A stretch of 21,032 bases of DNA from HGM11416 sp964532155 (lineage in GTDB: Bacteria > Bacillota > Clostridia > Christensenellales > Borkfalkiaceae), in assembly GCA_964532155.1 (NCBI GenBank), contig CAZHGN010000024.1, positions 1 through 21,032 on the forward strand, given 5' to 3'. Under the pieces are notes generated by a model. The model did not search any database. It was not told where the DNA came from and worked only from the letters and a program-made list of their open reading frames with translations. The number at the start of each line of letters is the position of its first letter. Position 1 is the stretch's first letter. Below, one piece after another: positions 1-8,591 of the stretch. The position numbers and the translations under genes are program-made.

Positions 1-61
1 GTTCCAACGTGTTTTTGCGATAATCGACAAGCGCGCGATACAGAGTATCCGAATAGTTCAT
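1..61 (-). CDS. 5' end of an unidentified gene, cut by the window edge
   Basis: An ATG at 61-59 opens a reading frame that stays open to base 1, giving 20 residues that begin MNYSDTLYRALVDYRKNTLE. It is preceded by a strong Shine-Dalgarno run (AAGGAAAGGAAATT, then ATG) placed directly after the stop codon of the AAA+ ATPase gene, 18 bases upstream. The spacing and ribosome binding site indicate it is the next member of the same operon. The fragment is too short to assign to any family. Confidence 0.6.
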   Translation of the reverse strand, partial: MNYSDTLYRALVDYRKNTLE

Positions 62-79
62 AATTTCCTTTCCTTACTT

Positions 80-1438
80 TTATGCGTTTTTCTTTAAACG
101 CTGTACGTATTCCTTGCAAAGTTTCATTTTATCCCTGCCGAACAGGTCGTCCAAGTATTCGCAGAACGAATCTACCACGCTCCGCACGTATACCGGGTTC
201 TGCGTTTCTAATTTTCGAAGAACTTTCTTCGATAATATATCGTCCAACGCCTCTAATTCTTCGCCGCCGCACGCTACGTATACCGGTATGTACGTCTTTA
301 TCTGCTTCATTATTCGGTTTCCGAACGTTATATGAAATACGTTTACCATGTATTCGTCTAACTTTTCCAGCCTCTTTAGGTTCCTCGACGTTATTCCGTA
401 TTCCTCTTCGGCTTCTTTTGCCAATTCCATAAACCGCTTGGCGGTTACGTGCATGCCCTTGGTCTTCGCCGCGTGAAAACTTTCCGACTTTTGATCCAAG
501 TTCATTACCATTGCTCTGTCGTACACCTTGTCCGATATGGCAAAGGTCGAATCGTCGTTGTTTGCCGTTCCGATAAACCACATGTTATTGGGCAACTTTA
601 TTTGCCCGCCCTTTAACTGCACCGGATCGTTTTCCCATTCGTCCGATACTACGTCCAAATACCTTCTGTCGGGATTGGGCAATTCCAATAGCGACAAAAA
701 CTCCGCAAAATAATACTCGACTCGCGCTATGTTCATTTCGTCCAAAATGGTTACGTAAATGTCTTCGCTGTAGTTCGCCTCGTACATCTTTTGCAATAAA
801 GTAGTTTCGTTAAATCGTTTGGTAAATTCGTTGTAGTATCCCACTAAGTCGGTACGTTCTTTCCACATGGGTTGCACCGGTACTACAGTCGATTTATTGC
901 CTAAAAATTCACCGAACGCATATGCGAGCGACGTTTTTCCCGTTCCCGACATACCTTGTAATATCATTATCTTCGTTACCGCAAGCCCTGCGACAAAACG
1001 TCTGATATCGTCTATGCTGTAATACAGCCTTAACTGCGAACATGCGTAGTTTCTAAACTCTTCGCAAAACCGTTTTAAAGTAACCGATTCGTTATAGTCC
1101 GAGCGCCGGTACTTCGCTCTGTTGGCGTCTATTTCGCATAGCATGTAAAAGCGTGAACGATCGCCGTCTTCGTCGTCTTCATCGCCTTCGTCCGTCAGTG
1201 CTTTGGGCGAAGTTTTCTTTCCTTCTTTATCCGTTACCGTAGCAGACGGCAAAGCCGATTGCGTTTGCACGACTATCGAAGTGTTTTTGTCTTCGCTTTT
1301 CATAGCCGTTACGACGATCAATATTAAAATACCTATAACGACCGCAAGGTAAACGAGTATAGCGTACGGCGAAGTAACGATAGCCCAAATATCTTGCAAA
1401 TTATATTCGCTACCAAGTAACGTCAAATTCGTATTCAT
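80..1438 (-). CDS. Membrane-anchored AAA+ ATPase, McrB/AAA_5-like
   Basis: A 452-residue protein with one predicted membrane helix at about residues 24-46, a low-complexity acidic/Lys linker at about 50-95, and a complete AAA+ module at about 140-320. Walker A is GMSGTGKTS (162-170, Lys168), Walker B is ILDE (231-234), sensor 1 is in GTANND (Asn293), and Arg308 in DRA is the likely arginine finger. The motif DLVGYYN (197-203) is typical of McrB-like and dynein-related AAA_5 ATPases. A helical C-terminal region follows. The positive flank after the helix puts the ATPase in the cytoplasm. The start is set by GGAGG nine bases upstream of the ATG. The gene lies 27 bases after the GH3/pseudo-AAA gene, whose C-terminal half is its paralogue. 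No McrC-type nuclease is seen, so DNA restriction is not supported. The family call is secure; the substrate is unknown. Confidence 0.85.
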   Translation of the reverse strand: MNTNLTLLGSEYNLQDIWAIVTSPYAILVYLAVVIGILILIVVTAMKSEDKNTSIVVQTQSALPSATVTDKEGKKTSPKALTDEGDEDDEDGDRSRFYMLCEIDANRAKYRRSDYNESVTLKRFCEEFRNYACSQLRLYYSIDDIRRFVAGLAVTKIMILQGMSGTGKTSLAYAFGEFLGNKSTVVPVQPMWKERTDLVGYYNEFTKRFNETTLLQKMYEANYSEDIYVTILDEMNIARVEYYFAEFLSLLELPNPDRRYLDVVSDEWENDPVQLKGGQIKLPNNMWFIGTANNDDSTFAISDKVYDRAMVMNLDQKSESFHAAKTKGMHVTAKRFMELAKEAEEEYGITSRNLKRLEKLDEYMVNVFHITFGNRIMKQIKTYIPVYVACGGEELEALDDILSKKVLRKLETQNPVYVRSVVDSFCEYLDDLFGRDKMKLCKEYVQRLKKNA

Positions 1439-1465
1439 TCCCTATTTCCTCCAAACGCCTCGCTG

Positions 1466-4400
1466 TTATACGCCGATTCCCGTTTCCCGTACGGTTTTTA
1501 ACGAGCACGGAGCACAACCCTCCCCGAATACGTTTTCCACCATATGCGTAAACTTTTCTTCGGGCTGTTTTTTCGAGGCGGCAACGGTTGCCAACATGCC
1601 GTATAAGACATGCTGCGCGACGGCATAATCGAGCGCTTCGTCAGCCTCGCCCGCTATGGCAAGATATACGCCGACGAACTTTTCAATGCGCAACCATTGT
1701 TTATTTTCAATACGGTAATCGTTGCAATCGCTTACGTATTCCTCTAAGCGGTCGATGCGTTTCCAATAAATCTCATCCAAGGCGCAGTCGCGCTTGGCGT
1801 TATCGACCAACTTTTTAAATTGTCCGTAATATAACGGAGAATATTTTTCTTCGTCCGATTCTATTGCTTGAACGGGTATGCTCGTTTGTAAATCGAGCTC
1901 CAAAACGTCGGCGACGTCTAAAACGTATTTCGGAATGTCGATAACGGCGGCATCGCGCTCCAATACGATCGCAAACCAAACGTTTTCGGTCAATTCGCAC
2001 GATTTTTCAGCCCTTCCGTCTTTTATCGTTACGAAAGACGATCTTTGCGGATAGTCGATATAGCGCATTATCGGGTTAACCAAATCTTTCACCATATCGC
2101 TCTTAACGTCGGTCAAAGCGACCACGCGAATTTTTCGCTCCTCATCCGTAAGGTTGGAAATCGTCGTTCCCGCTTGAGTGAGCGCATACGTTCCGTCTTC
2201 CGTTTGAGTATGGAAAAGTTCGGGGTTTTTCGCATCGGCACAAGATTGAGTCACTACGGAATGATCGAAATAATCGTTTAAGGCATTAAGTAGTTTGTTT
2301 GCCGCTTCCTTGTCGGCATTTTTCAAAATAATCAGCCGCGAGGAAGCAAACGACGCAAAAAGTTTTCCCGCCGTGCGCACGTCTATTTTTAAACCATGCA
2401 CGTTCGCAAGCGCGGAAAAATCCGCCACCGTTTTTTGCAAGGTTTGTTCTTTATCGAAAACACCCTCGTCCACACGCGTAATTTGCAATTGCTGCGCATT
2501 GTCTTCCCGCACCGTTTCTTCTTGTTTAAAATTAGGCGCCAAAGTAAATTCTTGTTCGAATAACTCTTCAAAAGGAAGTTCTTCCGATAATTCTGCGTTG
2601 CTGTATTTTGCACGTTGTTTTTTCTTGTTTTCCATATATTTCACCCGCTCTTTTGCTAATTCACGTTTATAAGTTAGTGCAGATTTCACCGTCATTAATA
2701 AGGGGAATGCGGTAATCGTTGCGACCGCTATGTATAAAGCGATACTTTTCGGCAACCATCCGACTGAATTTAAATATAGGTATATAATATCCAAGCAGCA
2801 CAGCAATATCGTGCATTTAAGCCAGCCCGAATGCCAAAACGCTTTTGCCGTAAACTCCATAGGCGGTTCCAACTGATAATTTTCGGTTTGTATATTGGAA
2901 ACGGCTTGTAAATAATCGGATAAGCGTTCTTTTTCCTTAAAACTTGCCGAGCCGCGAGAAAGCGTACACGAGGCGCAAACGTTATTCGAGGCGTTGCATA
3001 CGTTAAACCGATATATGCCTTTTTCCACCACGAACGCCTTACGCGTTTCGTCCCACACTTGCAAATCGACGTCGTTAATTTTAAACGTAAGCCGCTTTTC
3101 TTCGCCGGCGCGCAGATAAACTTTCGTAAACGCGATTAATTCCCTTTTTGGCCGAGCGATATCCGAGTTCTTTTTTTCAACGTATACTTGAACTACGTCA
3201 AACGCCGCTTTTTTACCGCGGTTGCGAACGGTTACGCCGATTCCGCCCAACGCCGAATAGCATGAATACGCAAAATTCGTATACGACAAACCGTAACCGA
3301 ACGGGTATTTTACGGCAATATCGGAAGAAACGTAATGACGATAACCGTAGAACACGCCAACTTTATTGCGCTCGCTTTCCTTATAATTCCATAATTGGTT
3401 AAAAAGCGCTTCCGTATTGGCGTAACAAGTAGTGGCAAGTTTACCCGACGGGCTGACCTTGCCGAGCAATACGTTCCACAACGCCTCGCCGCTTCTGTAA
3501 GCTTGTATATCGGCTATCAACGTTGCCTCGCAGCCCGTATCGAAACTCATATCGGGGTAAACGTCTCCGCCGACGACCGCTACGATTTTAATTTTCTCTT
3601 TTACCAACGCGTCTATTAGCGCAATTTGGTTAACCGGTAATTGCATCGAACGGTTGCCTTTCGCGCGTTTGGAACTCTCTCCGTCGAACCCTACGACCAC
3701 TATGGCAACGCCCGCCTTTTTTGCAAGCGCTACCCCTTCCGAAATCAACGCGGTGTCTATCTCTTTCGAATTGTCATAGCCTTTGGCATAGCCCGCAAAT
3801 TTTATTTTACCGTCCGAAGACAATGCCTCCGCTTGTCGTAAAACGTTTTCTTCGGCAAGCGCGCCGAGCAACGCTATATTTTTATCGCCCGACAACGGCA
3901 ATATTTTATTACTGTTTTTTAATAAGACGATACTCTCTTGAGCGGCATCTAAAAACAGTTCTTCGTCTTCGCCGCTCGTCCCCGAAACGTTTTGCAAGTT
4001 AAGACTGCTTTCTATAAAATCAAGCACGCTATCGACTTTCTCGTCGACGACCTCCGGGGAAATAGCCGCGCCGCTCGCACACTCGCTTTCTAAATCGCTA
4101 TACGAAACGACTCCTTTTTTAAACTCGGCATATAACGTTTGATAACGCTCCCAACGCTCCATCAAACTTGCGTACGAACCGCCCAAACAAAAAACGTTTT
4201 TCGCCGTGGCGTTCGCCTCGACGTCTTGTACGGTACGGCATTCTTTCAATACGTAATCGTTTTCTTCGATTCTCTTCCACCAAGTTTCCTGCACTTCTTG
4301 ATAAGCGTCTTGAACGCGACTATGCGGTATTTTGACGATTCCGTTTTCACGCACGCTCGCAATTTTGAAAGGCTTATAAAAATAGTCGTTTACGGCGCGA

Positions 4401-4852
4401 CCAAACGGCTCTATATCCGAAAAAACAACGTCGTCGTTTTCAAAACACGGGGCTTGCAAACAAGGTCGCACACCGTTATCGTATACCGCTTTTACACTTG
4501 TATTGGCAAACGTTCCCGCTAAATAAGGATCCTCTGAAAAACCGTCGGAATAAGGGGTAGATTGCACGTTGGCTATAGGCGTTTCCATCAAAAACGCGCC
4601 GTCTTGCTTTGCACGCCGCGCAAGCGCCCCCATTACTTTAGACACAAGCTCGGTATTCCAACTCCCGATAAGTCGAGCATAGGACGGAAACCGACGACCT
4701 AACGTGGCGTTTACCGCATCCGCCGTGGTTATTCCGCCATGCCGCAACTCTGCGCCCTCCGCAGCGCTTTGCGGCAACGAAGACATATCGGCAAGTAAGG
4801 CGAGTTTTTGTTCAATTGTCAAATTTGCTATTTTGTCTGCATGTTTTAACAT
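1466..4852 (-). CDS. Degenerate GH3 domain fused to a membrane hairpin and a degenerate AAA+ domain
   Basis: An 1128-residue protein. Residues 1-290 resemble the GH3 N-terminal barrel (FSEDPYL at 105-111 is kept), 295-525 the GH3 alpha/beta C-domain (AAQESIVLLKN, FGYGLSYTNF), and 535-625 the Fn3-like GH3 domain. Two membrane helices lie at about 675-700 and 702-725, followed by a charged linker and a C-terminal domain (about 800-1128) homologous to the neighbouring AAA+ ATPase. GH3 catalytic signatures look lost: the Lys-His substrate motif reads Gln133-Ala134 and the SDW nucleophile motif reads Lys203-Glu204-Cys205. The AAA part lacks Walker A, Walker B, sensor 1 and the arginine finger. There is no signal peptide, so the two helices would leave both ends in the cytoplasm. 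I chose the ATG at 4852, seven bases after AGGG, over an upstream TTG at 4858 that sits too close. It follows the LRR gene by 21 bases. The domain calls are firm; the loss of activity is inferred. Confidence 0.85.
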   Translation of the reverse strand: MLKHADKIANLTIEQKLALLADMSSLPQSAAEGAELRHGGITTADAVNATLGRRFPSYARLIGSWNTELVSKVMGALARRAKQDGAFLMETPIANVQSTPYSDGFSEDPYLAGTFANTSVKAVYDNGVRPCLQAPCFENDDVVFSDIEPFGRAVNDYFYKPFKIASVRENGIVKIPHSRVQDAYQEVQETWWKRIEENDYVLKECRTVQDVEANATAKNVFCLGGSYASLMERWERYQTLYAEFKKGVVSYSDLESECASGAAISPEVVDEKVDSVLDFIESSLNLQNVSGTSGEDEELFLDAAQESIVLLKNSNKILPLSGDKNIALLGALAEENVLRQAEALSSDGKIKFAGYAKGYDNSKEIDTALISEGVALAKKAGVAIVVVGFDGESSKRAKGNRSMQLPVNQIALIDALVKEKIKIVAVVGGDVYPDMSFDTGCEATLIADIQAYRSGEALWNVLLGKVSPSGKLATTCYANTEALFNQLWNYKESERNKVGVFYGYRHYVSSDIAVKYPFGYGLSYTNFAYSCYSALGGIGVTVRNRGKKAAFDVVQVYVEKKNSDIARPKRELIAFTKVYLRAGEEKRLTFKINDVDLQVWDETRKAFVVEKGIYRFNVCNASNNVCASCTLSRGSASFKEKERLSDYLQAVSNIQTENYQLEPPMEFTAKAFWHSGWLKCTILLCCLDIIYLYLNSVGWLPKSIALYIAVATITAFPLLMTVKSALTYKRELAKERVKYMENKKKQRAKYSNAELSEELPFEELFEQEFTLAPNFKQEETVREDNAQQLQITRVDEGVFDKEQTLQKTVADFSALANVHGLKIDVRTAGKLFASFASSRLIILKNADKEAANKLLNALNDYFDHSVVTQSCADAKNPELFHTQTEDGTYALTQAGTTISNLTDEERKIRVVALTDVKSDMVKDLVNPIMRYIDYPQRSSFVTIKDGRAEKSCELTENVWFAIVLERDAAVIDIPKYVLDVADVLELDLQTSIPVQAIESDEEKYSPLYYGQFKKLVDNAKRDCALDEIYWKRIDRLEEYVSDCNDYRIENKQWLRIEKFVGVYLAIAGEADEALDYAVAQHVLYGMLATVAASKKQPEEKFTHMVENVFGEGCAPCSLKTVRETGIGV

Positions 4853-4873
4853 ATTCAATCCCTACCCTACTAT

Positions 4874-7726
4874 TTAAGGTTCAAACATAGACGAAATCGT
4901 TATATCGTATAAATATGCGTCGTCTTCATCCGATTTGCCGAGTGTGTTTTTATAAGTGATTTTTAGCGTTTGACCGGTGTACAATCTGAATGAACGGTAT
5001 TGATATACGTCTTCAAGCACCTGCGTACCGTCCGAAGAACTAATCGTTATGGAGCAATTTCCAAACGCGTATACGTACATGGAAAGTATAATATTTTCGT
5101 TCGCCTTTATTTCTAACGTCGATTCGGAAACCTCTCCTTTCGGAGCATAAATAAACGACGAGCTCGAAGTGCGGTTAAATACGTCGAAAGGCGCTTTCTT
5201 ATCGTTTGTCAGCGTAACGTATTCGTAAAACTTTTGTAAATTTTTGCCGTTTGCCGAAAAGTTAAATACGTAACCGCAACGAATACATTCACTGTCCTCG
5301 TTATACCCATGCCCCAGAGCGTCCAACACAAACGTGTCTGTAGTATACCCGCATTTCCTGCAACGGTTTTTGCCCGTACCCGAAGTTTTGCAAGAGGGCG
5401 CAACTAATGTTATGAGTTCGTAATCGGGTTGTTGCGTATTGACTGAACCGTTCACGTAATTCCATTCGTCATATTCGTGTATGCACGAAGCGTAGTACGA
5501 GATATTACTATGATAATAGGGCAACGAGTATCCGCGGCTGTTCCACTCCGCTCTCGAACCTTCGTAATAATAGGTCGGAGAATTAGAACCGAACGACGTT
5601 GAGTTAATGTTCACGTTAAACCGCACGGGCAAAACCACAGACGAAAGATAATAACAATCGTAAAAAGCGTGCGAAGGCAACGAACAAACGCCCGATTGTA
5701 AAAATACGGTCTTAAGATCGGGTAAAGATACAAATGCTTCCTCTTTGACGTAGGTCACGGCAGTCGTAAACGTAATCGAACAAAGATTTTCATTATCCTC
5801 GTCGAACGCATACCTCGATATACGATAAGAAACGACGTCTTCTTTTCCGTCTAACGTAACGTCTTTCTCGTCGCCGATATAATCGACCAACCACCAAACG
5901 GAACCGTATGCGCTTTTGAATACGAATCCGTCGTATTCTTTTTTCAGTAGCGAAGATTCCAAATCGGAATAGACGGCTATCGCGTTATAACCAATGCCGC
6001 CGTAATTGACCGAATCGATACCTATTGGCAACGAAGATAAATTATGTATTTCGTGCAGACGGTAGCAACCGTTAAACGCCGAGTCGCCTATAGACGTAAC
6101 GGACGACGGCACCACGAACGTTTCCAACCCCTTGCAACCGTTAAACGCATAGCTGCCTATAGTCTTCACGTTCTGAGGTAACGAAAACGTTTGTAAAGAG
6201 TAACAATAAGCAAACGCGCTGTTCGGCAACTCTGTAAGCGTAGTATTGTTATCGAAGCGAACTTCTTTCAATTTCGAACACGAATCAAACGCACTTGTAC
6301 CCATACCGCGCAACGAAGACGCGTTAAACGAAGTTATAGCCGTGTCTTCGAACGCCGATTGACCTACGTATGTGATATTGGTAGGCAAAGACACGGACGA
6401 CAACTTGTTACAATCGCAAAACGCTTTATCGCCTACCTCGGTAGAATCTAAGTTACGTATCGTCACGGATTTTAATTGGCTCGCACCGTATAAAAACGAA
6501 TTCGGAATACAATCGGCGTGGCCTATCTCCACTCTTTCCAAGCCGTAAACGGAACCGAAAAAAAGTTCAGACAACGTTTTATTAGACTTGTTCTCATACA
6601 CTCCGTAATTATAATTTTTTAAATACAATTCTTTTGGTAGGCTGTTTTGGAATATATCCATGTCTTCCGTGTAGTTCACGTATGCGTCGACGTAGATGCT
6701 ATCTATATCGGAGCCGCAATACGCAAACGCACGCGAAGCAATTTCCACCGTTTCATATCCGTCGGCGCAACCGTTAATACGCAAAGAACGTATATCGCAG
6801 TCGCTAAACGCCTCGTGACCTATTCTCGACGCTTTGTTTATCGTAACTTTTTGTAGCTGCTTGCAAGAGTAAAACGCCCGGTAACCGATTTTGTTATTCC
6901 CCTCCAAGACCACTTCCTTCAAACTGTCGCAGAAGGAAAACGCGCCGCTTTCGATAGCCACGCCGTTCGCTACGGTAATTTTGCGCACTACCGAATCTTC
7001 ACTAAAAGCATCCTCTGCAATTTTTAAAACGGGATGCCCTTCGACCTCGTTCGGAACGTATAGCGTTTGTCCGCCGAAACCTACCGAGCCGACTACGTAT
7101 ACGGGCGAATCGTCATCTTGAAAAATACTCGAATAGCGGTAACGAATATTAGATATAAAAAACTCGTCGCCCTCTGCAGAAAAACCGAATAACTGCGTGA
7201 TCGACATAATGCAAGAAAACGCAATTATAATAATCGCTATTACGCTAAAAACAGCGGGCGAATAAAACCGACGGTATTCTTGAGTTCTTCCGCTTTTCCC
7301 GGTTTTTGCCGATAATTCTTTTTTTGTAAGTTTTTTCCAATTCGTCGGGCGTTCGAATACGGAGTATACTCCCTCTTTACCCAAGCGATAAGAAATATTC
7401 CCGTATTCGGCGCAAAGTACTTTAACGCGCACGTCAACGCACCCGTTATCAAGCGCCACGGCGTACTTTAAAAGAAATTTTCCGTGTTTAAAAGACGTCT
7501 TTTTGATTTTTGCTACCTTTTCGCCGAGCTCGTTTCCGCGCGGATCAAACTGCCGAACGGAAAGCGTTAAGCCGGTAAGTTCGGATTTCGAAAGATTGTT
7601 GCAATCCAAAAGCAACCATCTGCGTCCCCTTTTCCGAACGATAAGAAAACGCTCGATATGCAAAAAATCACTTGTCTGTTCATATGCATATTCGCCTTTT
7701 GCAATTACGTTATAATGTTGCTGCAT
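4874..7726 (-). CDS. BspA-like leucine-rich-repeat protein with cytoplasmic N-domain and one membrane helix
   Basis: A 950-residue protein. Residues 1-150 form a basic, beta-rich domain with no signal peptide. A membrane helix lies at about 156-180, preceded by a Lys/Arg-rich stretch, so the N-terminus should be inside and the rest outside. Residues of about 220-750 are LRR_5 (BspA/TpLRR) repeats with recurring units such as IGYRAFYSCKQL, VGQSAFEDT and IGSYAFNGCKGL. A cysteine-rich segment at about 778-822 carries CRKCGY and CIRCGY pairs around DALGHGY, as often seen in surface LRR proteins of Clostridia. A beta-rich tail ends the protein. The start is preceded by GGAGAAGGGGT, and the gene lies 13 bases after the 228-residue membrane protein, whose cytoplasmic domain resembles residues 24-104. 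BspA-like LRRs usually mediate binding; the ligand here is unknown. Confidence 0.85.
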   Translation of the reverse strand: MQQHYNVIAKGEYAYEQTSDFLHIERFLIVRKRGRRWLLLDCNNLSKSELTGLTLSVRQFDPRGNELGEKVAKIKKTSFKHGKFLLKYAVALDNGCVDVRVKVLCAEYGNISYRLGKEGVYSVFERPTNWKKLTKKELSAKTGKSGRTQEYRRFYSPAVFSVIAIIIIAFSCIMSITQLFGFSAEGDEFFISNIRYRYSSIFQDDDSPVYVVGSVGFGGQTLYVPNEVEGHPVLKIAEDAFSEDSVVRKITVANGVAIESGAFSFCDSLKEVVLEGNNKIGYRAFYSCKQLQKVTINKASRIGHEAFSDCDIRSLRINGCADGYETVEIASRAFAYCGSDIDSIYVDAYVNYTEDMDIFQNSLPKELYLKNYNYGVYENKSNKTLSELFFGSVYGLERVEIGHADCIPNSFLYGASQLKSVTIRNLDSTEVGDKAFCDCNKLSSVSLPTNITYVGQSAFEDTAITSFNASSLRGMGTSAFDSCSKLKEVRFDNNTTLTELPNSAFAYCYSLQTFSLPQNVKTIGSYAFNGCKGLETFVVPSSVTSIGDSAFNGCYRLHEIHNLSSLPIGIDSVNYGGIGYNAIAVYSDLESSLLKKEYDGFVFKSAYGSVWWLVDYIGDEKDVTLDGKEDVVSYRISRYAFDEDNENLCSITFTTAVTYVKEEAFVSLPDLKTVFLQSGVCSLPSHAFYDCYYLSSVVLPVRFNVNINSTSFGSNSPTYYYEGSRAEWNSRGYSLPYYHSNISYYASCIHEYDEWNYVNGSVNTQQPDYELITLVAPSCKTSGTGKNRCRKCGYTTDTFVLDALGHGYNEDSECIRCGYVFNFSANGKNLQKFYEYVTLTNDKKAPFDVFNRTSSSSFIYAPKGEVSESTLEIKANENIILSMYVYAFGNCSITISSSDGTQVLEDVYQYRSFRLYTGQTLKITYKNTLGKSDEDDAYLYDITISSMFEP

Positions 7727-7739
7727 ACCCCTTCTCCAC

Positions 7740-8426
7740 TCACTTTTTCTTCTTTCTCGTTCTGAACACGAAGCGAGTTATCACCACATGAATTATAATC
7801 GACACCGCCGCCATCGCTAACGTTGCGAGCGTTGTATCCCGGTTTAATATAAATACTTCCTTGAATACTCCGCCGAAAAGATTGGCGCAACAAACTTTGA
7901 AACAAAACGTTTCCATAAGAATGCTCACGCTGCTCCAAAACAAAAAAGGTCGCACGTTTTTCTTGTTCGTTGCCCGCATCGGCTCTATGCCGTCGGCAAA
8001 ATCTTTGCCGTCCACCTCGTTGACGGTAACTGCAACGTACGAGGTTTCGTCCGGCAAGTCTACCGTTTGAGTATAACCTTTATCATTGATTTTTTCCCGA
8101 ATGGTCAAAACGTCGAAGACCTCGTTGCGATTATTAAACAGCGCGACGTCGTACGACAAATAGTCGATATCCTCGTGAATTTTGCACCGTAGCCGTTTTT
8201 TGCCTTGCCGTTCGGATAATACGTATTGCCGTACGTATTTACGCCATTTTAAAGCGGGCTCGAATACCATACTTACGCCGTTTTTTTCCAAAACCTTCTT
8301 GATGCCCCGATCGTTAGACTTACTCAAAACGTATCTGTCTTTTAGGTACAGTTTCGGCAACAAAAACGCCGATACGATTACCGCAACGACTAAAACTATT
8401 ATCGATATCATTATCCAAATTAACAT
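7740..8426 (-). CDS. Small membrane protein with cytoplasmic beta-rich domain, unknown function
   Basis: A 228-residue protein that I do not recognise as a named family. Predicted membrane helices are at about 4-24, 159-181 and 197-220. The central region (about 28-155) is charged and beta-rich. By the positive-inside rule (KLYLKDRY after the first helix, RTRKKKK at the C-terminus) the central domain and the tail are cytoplasmic. Residues 60-139 resemble residues 24-104 of the LRR protein in the next gene: aromatic/basic start, a short turn with Asn-Arg-Asn-Glu against Arg-Gly-Asn-Glu, then KI and a final alternating-valine strand. It is the first gene of the operon, with GGAGGTGGGG upstream of the ATG. 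It may be an assembly or anchoring partner of the LRR protein. Confidence 0.75.
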   Translation of the reverse strand: MLIWIMISIIVLVVAVIVSAFLLPKLYLKDRYVLSKSNDRGIKKVLEKNGVSMVFEPALKWRKYVRQYVLSERQGKKRLRCKIHEDIDYLSYDVALFNNRNEVFDVLTIREKINDKGYTQTVDLPDETSYVAVTVNEVDGKDFADGIEPMRATNKKNVRPFLFWSSVSILMETFCFKVCCANLFGGVFKEVFILNRDTTLATLAMAAVSIIIHVVITRFVFRTRKKKK

Positions 8427-8495
8427 ATAAGCCCCACCTCCATGTTAAACGAGAAATAGCGCACGCATTAACTGCGCTTTCACTAAATTGCAAAC

Positions 8496-8521
8496 GATTT
8501 TGAATTATGATTTTGAATTAT
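8496..8521. repeat. Tandem 13-base direct repeat in operon leader
   Basis: The 13 bases gattttgaattat occur twice back to back (8496-8508 and 8509-8521). They lie in the predicted untranslated leader, between the promoter at 8561-8591 and the ribosome binding site of the first gene. They could be an operator with two protein-binding half sites or simply slippage in AT-rich DNA. Confidence 0.7.
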
Positions 8522-8560
8522 ATCAAAAAATAATTATAATTATAGTATAAAAAATATATG

Positions 8561-8591
8561 ATTATTACACCATACGTTAATTTAATGTCAA
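8561..8591 (-). promoter_or_regulatory. Promoter of the AAA/LRR operon
   Basis: On the minus strand TTGACA (8591-8586) is followed after 18 bases by TAATAA (8567-8562). The -35 is a perfect sigma-A consensus and the -10 is fair. It would give a leader of roughly 130 bases before the ATG at 8426. No further promoter or terminator is evident down to base 1, so the operon probably depends on it. Confidence 0.65.

Noticed and set aside
80..1438. McrBC-type restriction system
   Set aside because: The ATPase resembles McrB, but it is membrane-anchored, has no DNA-binding N-domain and no McrC-like gene is visible; the partner genes are membrane proteins.
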